A stretch of 42,321 nucleotides of DNA from Mycolicibacterium flavescens. Its GTDB lineage: Bacteria > Actinomycetota > Actinomycetes > Mycobacteriales > Mycobacteriaceae. A program made the translations under genes and the position numbers. Positions 1 through 8,127 of this stretch are shown here, in pieces (position 1 is the stretch's first letter; each line of letters begins with the position of its first letter). Location: the NCBI RefSeq assembly GCF_001722335.1, contig NZ_MIHA01000033.1:1-42321 (forward strand). The letters run 5' to 3'. The notes below the pieces were generated by a model. It saw nothing but the letters and a program-made list of their open reading frames with translations. It was not told the DNA's origin and ran no database searches.

Positions 1-123
1 AGGTGCCACGCTCAACACGGCGGGGTGACCTCGTACTGTCGACCCAGCGGGTCTGACTAAAACCCACGCGCCACAGAGCGCTCCGAGGCACCCCGCCCCA
101 AACACCCCTAATTCAGCAGACTC
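1..123. other. Intergenic edge, no gene recognised
   Basis: This stretch lies 3' of the UbiB-like gene. I read the three forward frames and found no open frame resembling a known protein. In M. tuberculosis the convergent neighbour of the homologous gene is whiB7, so whiB7 may lie just outside the left edge. Nothing in these 123 bases proves that. Confidence 0.4.
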
Positions 124-1461
124 CTAGGCGGCGTCGGCGAAGCCGGGTACCAGTTCGGTGGCCAGCTTGCGTGCCGGGATACGCGCGTCGAGTTGGCAGG
201 CGATCGCCACGTTGGAGGCGATCACCCGCAGCGGGATCGCGAGTTTCGCCGGGACATCCATCTGCCGGGCGGCCTTGATCTGCCCGGCGGCGCGGTCCGG
301 TTTCATGTTCGCGGCGGTGATCTTCTGCAGCCACTTGCGCGAGTAGTGGAACACCTCGACCTCCAGCGGCTCGACGTACTGCCGCATGATGTCGTCCATC
401 TCGCGCTTGGACACCTGTTCGCCCCGCTGGACGAACCCGATCTTCTGCATCGCGGTCAGCAGGTTGTCGTAGTCGTCTTCGAGCGCGTACCGCGTGGCCA
501 GCCCGATCTCGATCGGGATGCCGCCGGGTAGGGGCGCCACCGCGCCGAAGTCGATGACGCCCATCCGGCCGTCCTCCAGCAGCATGAAGTTGCCGGGGTG
601 CGCGTCGCCGTGCATCATCTGGATCCGGCGCGGCGCATCGTAGGTCAGCTCGAAAAGCCTGGCGCCCATCAGGTCTCGCTGTTCCTGGGTGCCGTTGCGG
701 ATGATCTCCGACATCGGCACACCCTCGATCCACTCCTGGATCACGACCTTGGGGGCGCTGGCCACGATGCGCGGCACCGCGAACCGCGGATGCCCGTCGT
801 AGCCCTTGGCGAACGCCCGCTGGTTGTCGGCCTCGAGCCGGTAGTCGAGCTCCATCTCGGTGCGCTCGATCAGTTCGTCGACGACGCCCTGCACGTCGGC
901 GCCGGGGGAGAGCTGCTTGAGCACCCCGACCATGCGCTGCATGGTCTTGAGGTCGGCGCGCAGCGCCTCGTCGGCGCCGGGGTACTGGATCTTGACCGCG
1001 ACCTCGCGGCCGTCGGACCACACCGCCTTGTGCACCTGCCCGATGCTGGCCGACGCGACCGGCTTGTCGTCGAACGACGTGAACCGCTCCCGCCACTTGG
1101 TGCCGAGCTGCTGGTCGAGCACCCGGTGCACCTTCGGTGCGGGCAGCGGCGGCGCCTCGCGCTGAAGTTTGGTCAGCGCCTCGCGGTACGGCTTGCCGTA
1201 CTGCTCGGGGATCGCGGCCTCCATCACCGACAGCGCCTGGCCGACCTTCATCGCGCCGCCCTTGAGCTCGCCGAGCACCTGGAACAACTGCTGGGCAGCC
1301 TTGTCCATCAGTTCGGCGTTGACCTCGTCTTTCGACTTGCCGGTCAACCGTTTGCCGAAGCCCAGCGCGGCCCGCCCGGCCATCCCGGCGCCCAGGCCGG
1401 CCAACTTGGCGTTACGCGCAGCGCTGCCCCGTTTGATCTCACTCACCAGACCATCATCCAT
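124..1461 (-). CDS. UbiB/AarF/ABC1 family atypical kinase (Rv3197-like)
   Basis: A 445-residue ABC1/UbiB-type protein-kinase-like ATPase. Visible in order are the family KxGQ motif (KVGQALSVME), the Ala-rich nucleotide loop (ASASIGQVH), the VAVK lysine strand (VAVKIQYPG), the HGDAHPGN catalytic-loop equivalent and the DFG-like VIDFGAV. UbiB proteins support quinone or lipid metabolism in other bacteria; the substrate here is unknown. I chose the ATG at 1461 over a TTG 33 nt upstream because the TTG adds residues with no family match, and the result is close to the length I recall for Rv3197. It is the last gene of a minus-strand run after the zincin and the E1-like gene, with a 53-nt gap. The true start could be slightly further downstream. 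Confidence 0.88.
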   Translation of the reverse strand: MDDGLVSEIKRGSAARNAKLAGLGAGMAGRAALGFGKRLTGKSKDEVNAELMDKAAQQLFQVLGELKGGAMKVGQALSVMEAAIPEQYGKPYREALTKLQREAPPLPAPKVHRVLDQQLGTKWRERFTSFDDKPVASASIGQVHKAVWSDGREVAVKIQYPGADEALRADLKTMQRMVGVLKQLSPGADVQGVVDELIERTEMELDYRLEADNQRAFAKGYDGHPRFAVPRIVASAPKVVIQEWIEGVPMSEIIRNGTQEQRDLMGARLFELTYDAPRRIQMMHGDAHPGNFMLLEDGRMGVIDFGAVAPLPGGIPIEIGLATRYALEDDYDNLLTAMQKIGFVQRGEQVSKREMDDIMRQYVEPLEVEVFHYSRKWLQKITAANMKPDRAAGQIKAARQMDVPAKLAIPLRVIASNVAIACQLDARIPARKLATELVPGFADAA

Positions 1462-1514
1462 GACGAGGCTGAACAGGTCGCAACGACTTGCCAACGTGTG
1501 TAGTCAAAACGTCG

Positions 1515-2348
1515 TCAGCACGCGCACCGCGGATGGCGGCTCCACCGGCGCGCCACCACCGATCCGACGTTGACGTCGAACTCGAGCGTGGTGTCCAGCG
1601 TCGGCGGCGGTTCGGCCCCGCGGGCGGCGTCACCGGCGCCGACGGCGCGTATGACGCGGTCGATCTGGTTGAGGGCCAGCGCCGCGGTGGCCAGGACCGT
1701 GGCGCGGTCGGCGTTGCCGACGGTGTGACGCAACTGGGCGGCGACCGCCGGCCACGCCGCGTCCCGGTCGCTGCGGTGAAGGTCGGCGCAGTCCAGGCAG
1801 CTGGTCACACCGGGGATGACGAGCGGTCCGACCAGGCCGACGCCGTCGCGCACCCGCACGGGCAGGTGCGGGACCGATTCGGTGTGCAGCTCGCGCAGCA
1901 TCCTCGGGTCGGCGACCAGGTAGTCGGCGATCACCACGAGGTCGTGTCCGCGCGGCGCCCCGGTGTCGCTGCGGTTGCTGTGGGTGACCCGCGACCTCGA
2001 GCTGCGCAGCGCGCTGACCAGCAGATCCGACAGCGGGCCGCGGCCGTGTACCCGGATCGCGGCGGTCCGGTCCGGTCGCGGCGGGGCCGTGTTGAGCACC
2101 CGCGCCTGGACCAGCACGCCGATCAGGTCGGCCAGCACGGAATCGGGGACGTCGTCAGGCGTCAGGTTCTTCAGGTCGGCGGGTGTCGCGCCGGACTGCA
2201 GGTGCCGCAGCAGCGTCGCCAGCGTCGACGCCGTCATTCCCGACGGCGGCCGGACCAGCATCGCGCGCCGCGGATCCCAGCCCACCTGAACCGCGCCGTC
2301 GGGGCGCAACAGCACCGGGGTGGCGGGATTCAACGCGTATCGCGTCAT
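1515..2348 (-). CDS. E1-like protein with RiPP cyclodehydratase-type architecture (Rv3196-like)
   Basis: A 277-residue protein resembling the 'bacteriocin biosynthesis cyclodehydratase' family (Ocin_ThiF-like). Residues about 1-88 look like a winged-helix RRE/PqqD-type peptide-binding domain. A glycine-rich Rossmann strand follows (IRVHGRGPLSDLL, about 99-110). Cys184 and Cys187 (CLDC) with Cys275 and Cys277 (HPRCAC at the extreme C terminus) form the four-Cys zinc site typical of these proteins. In RiPP pathways such proteins bind leader peptides and present them to YcaO or other modifying enzymes; no YcaO or precursor peptide is seen here. The ATG at 2348 is preferred because the longer frame to 2435 adds a stretch without family features. 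The gene sits between a zincin-like gene and a UbiB kinase. Actual chemistry is unknown. Confidence 0.75.
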   Translation of the reverse strand: MTRYALNPATPVLLRPDGAVQVGWDPRRAMLVRPPSGMTASTLATLLRHLQSGATPADLKNLTPDDVPDSVLADLIGVLVQARVLNTAPPRPDRTAAIRVHGRGPLSDLLVSALRSSRSRVTHSNRSDTGAPRGHDLVVIADYLVADPRMLRELHTESVPHLPVRVRDGVGLVGPLVIPGVTSCLDCADLHRSDRDAAWPAVAAQLRHTVGNADRATVLATAALALNQIDRVIRAVGAGDAARGAEPPPTLDTTLEFDVNVGSVVARRWSRHPRCAC

Positions 2349-2386
2349 CGATCGAGCGTGCCACGTCGCGCACACCCCGCCGCGAG

Positions 2387-2395
2387 TTATCCACA
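2387..2395 (+). promoter_or_regulatory. Perfect DnaA-box-like 9-mer TTATCCACA
   Basis: The 9-mer matches the classical DnaA box TTATNCACA and lies in the 105-nt gap between the zincin stop and the E1-like start. A single box may be chance or a DnaA regulatory or titration site. No cluster of boxes was noticed nearby, so this is not an origin. Confidence 0.35.
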
Positions 2396-2453
2396 GGGCC
2401 CGCGATTTCGGTGTGGTTGGTGGCGCCTGGCGCACCCGACGGCACCGAATCGC

Positions 2454-3794
2454 CTACTCCGGGTCGTCGAGATCCTTCTCCAGGTCGGCGATGGCCTCCT
2501 GGAAGGCGCTGTCGATGCCGGACGTGTCGCCGCCGACGACGCGGTCGATGAAGCCGGCCGGCTCGTCGAGGTCCTGCGGGCTGGGCAGCAGGTCGGGGTG
2601 CTGCCAGACCGCGTCGCGGGCGTCGGCGCCGACCGCCTGGGTCAGCCGCTCCCATAGCGCGGCGGCCTCGCGCATCTTGCGCGGCCGCAACTCGAGCCCC
2701 ACCAGCGTGGCGAAGGTCTGCTCGGCGGGCCCGCCGGTGGCGCGGCGCCGACGCAGCATCTCCGCCAGCGCCGACGTGCCCGGGATGCGGTCGCCGAGCG
2801 CCTCGGCGACGACGGTCTGCACCCAGCCCTCGATCAGCGCCAGCAGCGTCTCGAGCCGCTCGAGCGCCGCGGTCTGCTCCGGGGTGGCCTTCGGCTCGAA
2901 GATGCCCTGGTTGAGCAGCTGTTCGAGCTGCGACGGATCGGCCAGCGCGGCCGGGTTGAAGCCCTGCGCGAGTTCCTCGATGCCGCTCATGTCGATCTTC
3001 ATGCCCTTGGCGAACGCCTCGACGGCGTTGAGCAGCTGGCTGGGCAGCCACGACACGTGGCTGAACAGCCGGTGGTGCGCGGCCTCGCGGGCGGCCAGGA
3101 ACGTGAGGATCTCGCTGCGGGGCTGCTCGAGGCCCTCCGACAGGGACTCGATGGCCTCCGGCATCAGCGCCGCCACGCCCTGGGGCCCGAGCGGGAGCCC
3201 GACATCGGTGGAGGTCAACACTTCTCGCGACAGCTTGCCCAGGGCCTGGCCGAGCTGAGAGCCGAACGCCATGCCGCCCATCTGCGTCATCATCGACAGC
3301 AGCGGGCCGGCCATGCTGCGGGCCTCCTCGGGCAGGGTCGACGCCCACATAGTCGAGATCTGTTCGGCCACCGGGTCACACAGCCGCTTCCAGCGCTCCA
3401 GCGTGTTGTCGATCCAGTCCGTCGGGGTCCACGCCACCGACTTGCTGGTGCCGGCGGGCAGCGCGGTCGCGCCGTCGAGCCAGGTCTCGGCCAGCCGCAC
3501 GGCGTCACCGATCGCGGCGGTCGTCGACTCGGGCACCGGGGCGACGAACCCGATCTGGCTGGACGCCAGCTGCCGGGCGAGGTCGTAGTTGACCGGGCCG
3601 GACTGTTTACCGCCGGCCATCGCGCCGCCGGCGCCGCTGAACATCTCGCCGAGTTTGGTGAAGATCTGGCCCAGCTGGCTCATGTCGAACTCGGAGCCGC
3701 CGGCGCCCATGCCGAAGGGATCGCTGGAGTCCTTCTTGCGCTTGTCGCGCTCGGGATCATCTCCGGAGTTGAAGCCGAAGGGCAGGTCAGCCAT
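2454..3794 (-). CDS. Zincin-like metallopeptidase family protein (Rv3195-like)
   Basis: A 446-residue protein of the actinobacterial zincin_2 / 'F420 biosynthesis-associated' type (recalled family). The N-terminal 70 residues are Gly/Ser/Asp-rich and low complexity. The core holds the family's degenerate metal motif REAAHHRLF at residues 236-244 (E237, H240, H241) and a downstream IEGWV (about 321-325) that is a candidate for a further metal ligand. It lacks a canonical HExxH, so peptidase activity is uncertain. The ATG at 3794 has GAGG just upstream; the open frame continues to 3971 but that extension runs through the hairpin repeat and is not protein-like. It is first in the minus-strand run with the E1-like and UbiB-like genes and diverges from the PDZ/Lon protease gene. 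Confidence 0.82.
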   Translation of the reverse strand: MADLPFGFNSGDDPERDKRKKDSSDPFGMGAGGSEFDMSQLGQIFTKLGEMFSGAGGAMAGGKQSGPVNYDLARQLASSQIGFVAPVPESTTAAIGDAVRLAETWLDGATALPAGTSKSVAWTPTDWIDNTLERWKRLCDPVAEQISTMWASTLPEEARSMAGPLLSMMTQMGGMAFGSQLGQALGKLSREVLTSTDVGLPLGPQGVAALMPEAIESLSEGLEQPRSEILTFLAAREAAHHRLFSHVSWLPSQLLNAVEAFAKGMKIDMSGIEELAQGFNPAALADPSQLEQLLNQGIFEPKATPEQTAALERLETLLALIEGWVQTVVAEALGDRIPGTSALAEMLRRRRATGGPAEQTFATLVGLELRPRKMREAAALWERLTQAVGADARDAVWQHPDLLPSPQDLDEPAGFIDRVVGGDTSGIDSAFQEAIADLEKDLDDPE

Positions 3795-3874
3795 GACCTC
3801 AACGGTACTCACCGTGGCCAGGCCGTGTCGGGTGGCGGTGCACGCCGACAGCGAACGGTCTCCAGCGGTGCGTG

Positions 3875-3937
3875 CGCCGATTTCTGCACGACGGTCGTCG
3901 GCGGGCGATTTTCCCAGCCGTGGCGCAGAAATCGGCG
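3875..3937. repeat. Intergenic hairpin repeat A
   Basis: Perfect 13-bp arms CGCCGATTTCTGC (3875-3887) and GCAGAAATCGGCG (3925-3937) enclose 37 nt that include a small inner palindrome, ACGAC-G-GTCGT. It sits between two divergent starts (3794 minus, 3989 plus), so it cannot be a terminator of either flanking gene. It resembles the other intergenic hairpins of this window in size and layout, but not in arm sequence. Confidence 0.75.
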
Positions 3938-3975
3938 TCGACCGCCACGAGCACGGGGTCTGCGGTCGCAACCTT

Positions 3976-3981
3976 TACATT
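3976..3981 (+). promoter_or_regulatory. -10 box of a probable leaderless promoter
   Basis: TACATT fits the mycobacterial TANNNT -10. Its last T is 8 nt from the G of the GTG at 3989, so transcription would start at or next to the start codon. No Shine-Dalgarno sequence is present, which is consistent with a leaderless mRNA. Confidence 0.5.
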
Positions 3982-3988
3982 GGGCGAC

Positions 3989-5011
3989 GTGAACAGGCGG
4001 ACTCTGACGTTGCTCGTCGCGCTCGTCCCGATCCTGGCCTTCGGGCTGCTGGTGTCGGTGGTGACGGTGCCCTACGTGTCGCTGGGACCGGGGCCGACGT
4101 TCAACACGCTCGGCGACATCGACGGCAAGCAGGTCGTCGACATCGAGGGCGCCGACGTCTACCCCACGACGGGACACCTGAACATGACCACGGTGTCGCA
4201 GCGCGACCAGCTCACCCTGGGCCAGGCGATGGCGCTGTGGCTGTCGGGCCGCGAACAACTGGTGCCGCGGGATCTGGTGTACCCGCCGGACAAGACCCGC
4301 GAGGAGGTCGAGCAGGCCAACACCACCGACTTCCGGCAGTCCGAGGACAGCGCCGAGTACGCCGCGCTGCACTTCCTCGACTTCCCGATGGCGGTCACCG
4401 TGGAGAACGTCAACGACGACGGCCCGTCGAAGGGCAAGCTCGAGGACGGCGACGCGATCGACGGTGTCAACGGCAAACCGGTGGCCGACCTCGAGCAGTT
4501 CCAGGCCCTGCTCAAGGACACCAAGCCCGGCGACGAGGTGGTCCTCGACTACCGCCGCAAGGACGCCGCGCCCGGCGTCGCGACCATCACGTTGGGCAAG
4601 CACCCCGAACGCGACCAGGGCTACCTGGGTATCGGGGTGCTCGACGCGCCGTGGGCGCCGTTCTCCATCGAGTTCAACCTCGCCAACATCGGCGGCCCGT
4701 CGGCGGGCCTGATGTTCTCGCTGGCCGTCGTCGACAAGCTGACCACCGGCGACCTGAACGACGGGCAGTTCGTCGCGGGCACCGGAACCATCACCGGCGA
4801 CGGCGAGGTCGGCTCGATCGGCGGGATCACGCACAAGATGCTGGCCGCCCGCGAGGCCGGTGCGACGTTGTTCCTGGTGCCCGCCGACAACTGCGCGGAG
4901 GCGCTGACCGCACCGCAGGACGGCCTGGAACTGGTCAAGGTCGACACGCTGGCCACCGCGGTCGACGCGTTGAAGACGTTGTCCGCCGGTGGCGAACGGC
5001 CGCACTGCTAG
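3989..5011 (+). CDS. PDZ domain plus Lon-type (S16) Ser/Lys protease, YlbL-like (Rv3194c-like)
   Basis: A 340-residue membrane-anchored protease-like protein. Residues about 5-30 form one N-terminal membrane segment. A PDZ-like region covers about 135-205 (VENVNDDGPSKGKLEDGDAIDGV). The C terminus has the Lon proteolytic fold with GGPSAG (Ser238) and ITHKMLAA (Lys283), the expected catalytic dyad. The catalytic part should face the outside of the membrane. The GTG start gives exactly the length I recall for Rv3194c and follows a -10 box at leaderless distance; the frame upstream to 3872 runs through repeat A. The UPF0182 gene follows after 88 nt on the same strand. The substrate is unknown; a link to the divergent zincin/E1-like genes is only positional. 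Confidence 0.88.
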   Translation: MNRRTLTLLVALVPILAFGLLVSVVTVPYVSLGPGPTFNTLGDIDGKQVVDIEGADVYPTTGHLNMTTVSQRDQLTLGQAMALWLSGREQLVPRDLVYPPDKTREEVEQANTTDFRQSEDSAEYAALHFLDFPMAVTVENVNDDGPSKGKLEDGDAIDGVNGKPVADLEQFQALLKDTKPGDEVVLDYRRKDAAPGVATITLGKHPERDQGYLGIGVLDAPWAPFSIEFNLANIGGPSAGLMFSLAVVDKLTTGDLNDGQFVAGTGTITGDGEVGSIGGITHKMLAAREAGATLFLVPADNCAEALTAPQDGLELVKVDTLATAVDALKTLSAGGERPHC

Positions 5012-5099
5012 TCGGCGTCGCCCGAACAACAAAAGCGCGGTTGCGTAGAGTTGGGGCACGTCAGGGTGACGATCAGAGAAATATGACTGGAGTCGACGA

Positions 5100-8000
5100 G
5101 TGGGAATGCGGCCCGCGGCACGAATGCCGAAGCTGACACGACGTAGCCGTTTTCTCATCGGGGCAGGTGTCGTTGCCGTCCTGTTGCTGCTGCTCGGGCC
5201 CCGCCTGATCGACACCTACGTCAACTGGCTGTGGTTCGGTGAACTGGGCTACCGCTCGGTGTTCACCACCGTGCTGGTCACCCAGATCATCCTGTTCGTC
5301 GTGGTGGCGCTGCTGATCGGCGTCATCCTGTTCGCCGGTATGGCGCTGGCCTACCGCACCCGGCCGGTGTTCGTGCCGACCAACGGCCCCAACGACCCGG
5401 TCGCGACCTACCGCACCGCGGTGATGACCCGGTTGCGGCTCGTCGGCATCGGGGTGCCCGCCCTGGTCGGCGTGTTCGTCGGGCTCTTCGCGGTCGGGCA
5501 GTGGGAGACCGTGCAGTTGTTCCTGCACGGCAACAGCTTCGGCGTCACCGACCCGCAGTTCGGCAAGGACCTCGGCTTCTACGCGTTCGACCTGCCGTTC
5601 TACCGGATGGTGCTGAACTACCTGTTCGTCGCGACGTTCCTGGCGTTCATCGCAAACCTGTTGGGCCACTACCTGTTCGGCGGCATCCGGCTGTCCGGGC
5701 GCGCCGGTGCGCTCAGCCGCGCCGCCCGCATCCAGCTGATCACGCTGGTCGGCATCCTGATGCTGCTCAAGGCGGTCGCCTACTGGCTGGACCGCTACGA
5801 GCTGCTCAGCCACACCCGCGGCGGTAAGCCGTTCACCGGCGCCGGCTACACCGACATCAACGCGGTGCTGCCGGCCAAGCTGATCCTGATGGCGATCGCG
5901 ATCATCTGTGCGGCCGCGGTGTTCTCGGCGATCGTGCTGCGGGATCTGCGGATCCCCGCGATCGGCGTGGTGCTGCTGCTGTTGTCGTCGATGGTGGTGG
6001 GCGCCGGCTGGCCGCTGGTGGTCGAGCAGTTCAGCGTCAAGCCGAACGCGGCGCAGAAGGAAAGCGAATACATCAGTCGCAGCATCGGGGCGACCCGGCA
6101 GGCCTACGGGCTCACCGACGAAGTGGTGAGCTACCGCGACTATCCGGGCAACGCCGAGGCCACCGCGGCGCAGGTCGCCGCCGACCGCGCGACGACCTCG
6201 AACATCCGCGTGCTCGACCCCAACATCGTCAGCCCGGCGTTCACCCAGTTCCAGCAGGGCAAGAACTTCTACTACTTCCCGGACCAGCTGAACATGGACC
6301 GGTACCGGGACGAGGACGGCAACCTGCGCGACTACGTGGTCGCCGCACGCGAACTCAACCCCGACCGGCTGATCGACAACCAGCGCGACTGGATCAACCG
6401 CCACTCGGTCTACACCCACGGCAACGGTTTCATCGCCTCCCCGGCGAACACCGTGCGCGGGGTGGCCAACGACCCCAACCAGAACGGCGGGTACCCCGAG
6501 TTCCTGTCGAGCGTGGTCGGCGCCAACGGTGAGGTGATCTCGCCCGGGCCGGCGCCGCTGTCGCAGCCGCGCATCTACTACGGCCCGGTGATCGCCAACA
6601 CCCCGGCCGACTACGCGATCGTCGGCGAGAACGGCCCCCCGCGCGAGTACGACTACGAGAACAACGTCGAGACCCGCAACTACACCTACACCGGTAAGGG
6701 CGGCGTCCCGATCGGCAACTGGCTGACGCGCAGCGTGTTCGCCGCGAAGTTCGCCGAGCGGAACTTCTTGTTCTCCAACGTGATCGGCGAGAACAGCAAG
6801 CTGCTGTTCAACCGCGACCCGGCCAAGCGTGTGGAGGCGGTGGCGCCGTGGCTGACCACCGACACCACGGTCTACCCGGCGATCGTCAACGAACGCATCG
6901 TCTGGATCATCGACGGCTACACCACGCTGGACAACTATCCGTACTCGGAGTTGACCACGCTGTCGTCGGCCACCGTCGACTCCAACGAGGTGGCGTTGAA
7001 CCGGCTGCAGCCCGACAAGCAGGTGTCCTACATCCGCAACTCGGTCAAGGCCACCGTCGACGCCTACGACGGCACCGTGTCGCTGTACGCCCAGGACGAG
7101 CAGGACCCGGTGCTGCAGGCGTGGATGAAGGTGTTCCCCGGCACGATCAAGCCCAAGAGCGAGATCTCCCCGGAGCTGCAGGAGCACCTGCGCTATCCGG
7201 AGGATCTGTTCAAGGTGCAGCGCGCGCTGCTGGCCAAGTACCACGTCGATGACCCGGTGACGTTCTTCTCGACGTCGGACTTCTGGGACGTCCCGCTGGA
7301 CCCGAACCCGACCGCGAGCAGCTTCCAGCCGCCGTACTACATCGTGGCCAAGGATCTGGCCGAGAACGACAGCGCCGCATCGTTCCAGCTGACCAGCGCG
7401 ATGAACCGGTTCCGTCGCGACTTCCTGGCCGCGTTCATGAGCGCCAGTTCGGATCCGGAGACGTACGGGAAGATCACCGTGCTGACCATTCCGGGTCAGG
7501 TCAACGGTCCGAAGCTGGCGTTCAACGCGATCAGCACCGACACCGCGGTGTCGCAGGACCTCGGTGTCATCGGCCGCGACAATCAGAACCGCATCCGCTG
7601 GGGCAACCTGTTGACGTTGCCGGTCGCCGAGGGCGGATTGCTCTACGTCGCACCGGTTTACGCCTCGCCGGGCGCCAGCGACGCGGCGTCGTCGTACCCG
7701 CGCCTGATCCGTGTGGCGATGATGTACAACGACAAGGTCGGTTACGGCCCGACGGTGCGTGACGCGCTCATCGAGCTGTTCGGACCCGGCGCCGACGCCA
7801 CCGCGACCGGGCCCGCGCCGCTCGCCGGCACGGGTGGGCAGCAGCCCGCCGCGCAGCCGCCCGCCGACGGTCAGGCGCCGACGGGCCGTCCGCCGGCCAA
7901 TCAGCAGGGCCGGGCCCCGCAGACACCGCCTCCCGCGGCCGTCCCGCCGGGCGGGCCGGTGGAGCTCTCGGGTGCGAAAGCCGCTGCGCTGCAGGAGGTC

Positions 8001-8114
8001 AACACCGCGCTCGACGGGCTGCGTGAGGCGCAGCAGAGTGGTGACTTCGCCGAGTTCGGCGAAGCGCTGCAGCGCCTCGACGACGCGATGAGCAAGTACC
8101 AGTCGGCGGGCTGA
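5100..8114 (+). CDS. UPF0182 family integral membrane protein (Rv3193c-like)
   Basis: A 1004-residue protein that I recognise as a close homologue of Rv3193c (for example [17 protein letters not shown] and NGGYPEFL). The first roughly 310 residues carry several hydrophobic membrane spans, starting with [19 protein letters not shown] long, probably extracytoplasmic domain follows. Residues about 895-955 are Pro/Gln/Ala-rich, and the tail looks helical ([18 protein letters not shown]). The GTG at 5100 has GGAG at 5089-5092 and reproduces the MGMR...[11 protein letters not shown] start I recall for the family. A weak -10 (TAGAGT, 5046-5051) lies upstream. The BTAD regulator starts 13 nt downstream, implying cotranscription. 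The family has no established function that I know of. Confidence 0.92.
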   Translation: MGMRPAARMPKLTRRSRFLIGAGVVAVLLLLLGPRLIDTYVNWLWFGELGYRSVFTTVLVTQIILFVVVALLIGVILFAGMALAYRTRPVFVPTNGPNDPVATYRTAVMTRLRLVGIGVPALVGVFVGLFAVGQWETVQLFLHGNSFGVTDPQFGKDLGFYAFDLPFYRMVLNYLFVATFLAFIANLLGHYLFGGIRLSGRAGALSRAARIQLITLVGILMLLKAVAYWLDRYELLSHTRGGKPFTGAGYTDINAVLPAKLILMAIAIICAAAVFSAIVLRDLRIPAIGVVLLLLSSMVVGAGWPLVVEQFSVKPNAAQKESEYISRSIGATRQAYGLTDEVVSYRDYPGNAEATAAQVAADRATTSNIRVLDPNIVSPAFTQFQQGKNFYYFPDQLNMDRYRDEDGNLRDYVVAARELNPDRLIDNQRDWINRHSVYTHGNGFIASPANTVRGVANDPNQNGGYPEFLSSVVGANGEVISPGPAPLSQPRIYYGPVIANTPADYAIVGENGPPREYDYENNVETRNYTYTGKGGVPIGNWLTRSVFAAKFAERNFLFSNVIGENSKLLFNRDPAKRVEAVAPWLTTDTTVYPAIVNERIVWIIDGYTTLDNYPYSELTTLSSATVDSNEVALNRLQPDKQVSYIRNSVKATVDAYDGTVSLYAQDEQDPVLQAWMKVFPGTIKPKSEISPELQEHLRYPEDLFKVQRALLAKYHVDDPVTFFSTSDFWDVPLDPNPTASSFQPPYYIVAKDLAENDSAASFQLTSAMNRFRRDFLAAFMSASSDPETYGKITVLTIPGQVNGPKLAFNAISTDTAVSQDLGVIGRDNQNRIRWGNLLTLPVAEGGLLYVAPVYASPGASDAASSYPRLIRVAMMYNDKVGYGPTVRDALIELFGPGADATATGPAPLAGTGGQQPAAQPPADGQAPTGRPPANQQGRAPQTPPPAAVPPGGPVELSGAKAAALQEVNTALDGLREAQQSGDFAEFGEALQRLDDAMSKYQSAG

Positions 8115-8127
8115 GCCGTCCCCGCCG

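Noticed and set aside
1..123. 3' end of whiB7
   Set aside because: Expected from synteny, but none of the three forward frames ends in the AT-hook-like tail of WhiB7; the gene is probably outside the window.
5073..7244. 723-codon minus-strand open frame
   Set aside because: Antisense of the UPF0182 gene; low-complexity His/Arg/Val/Asp composition typical of high-GC shadow frames.
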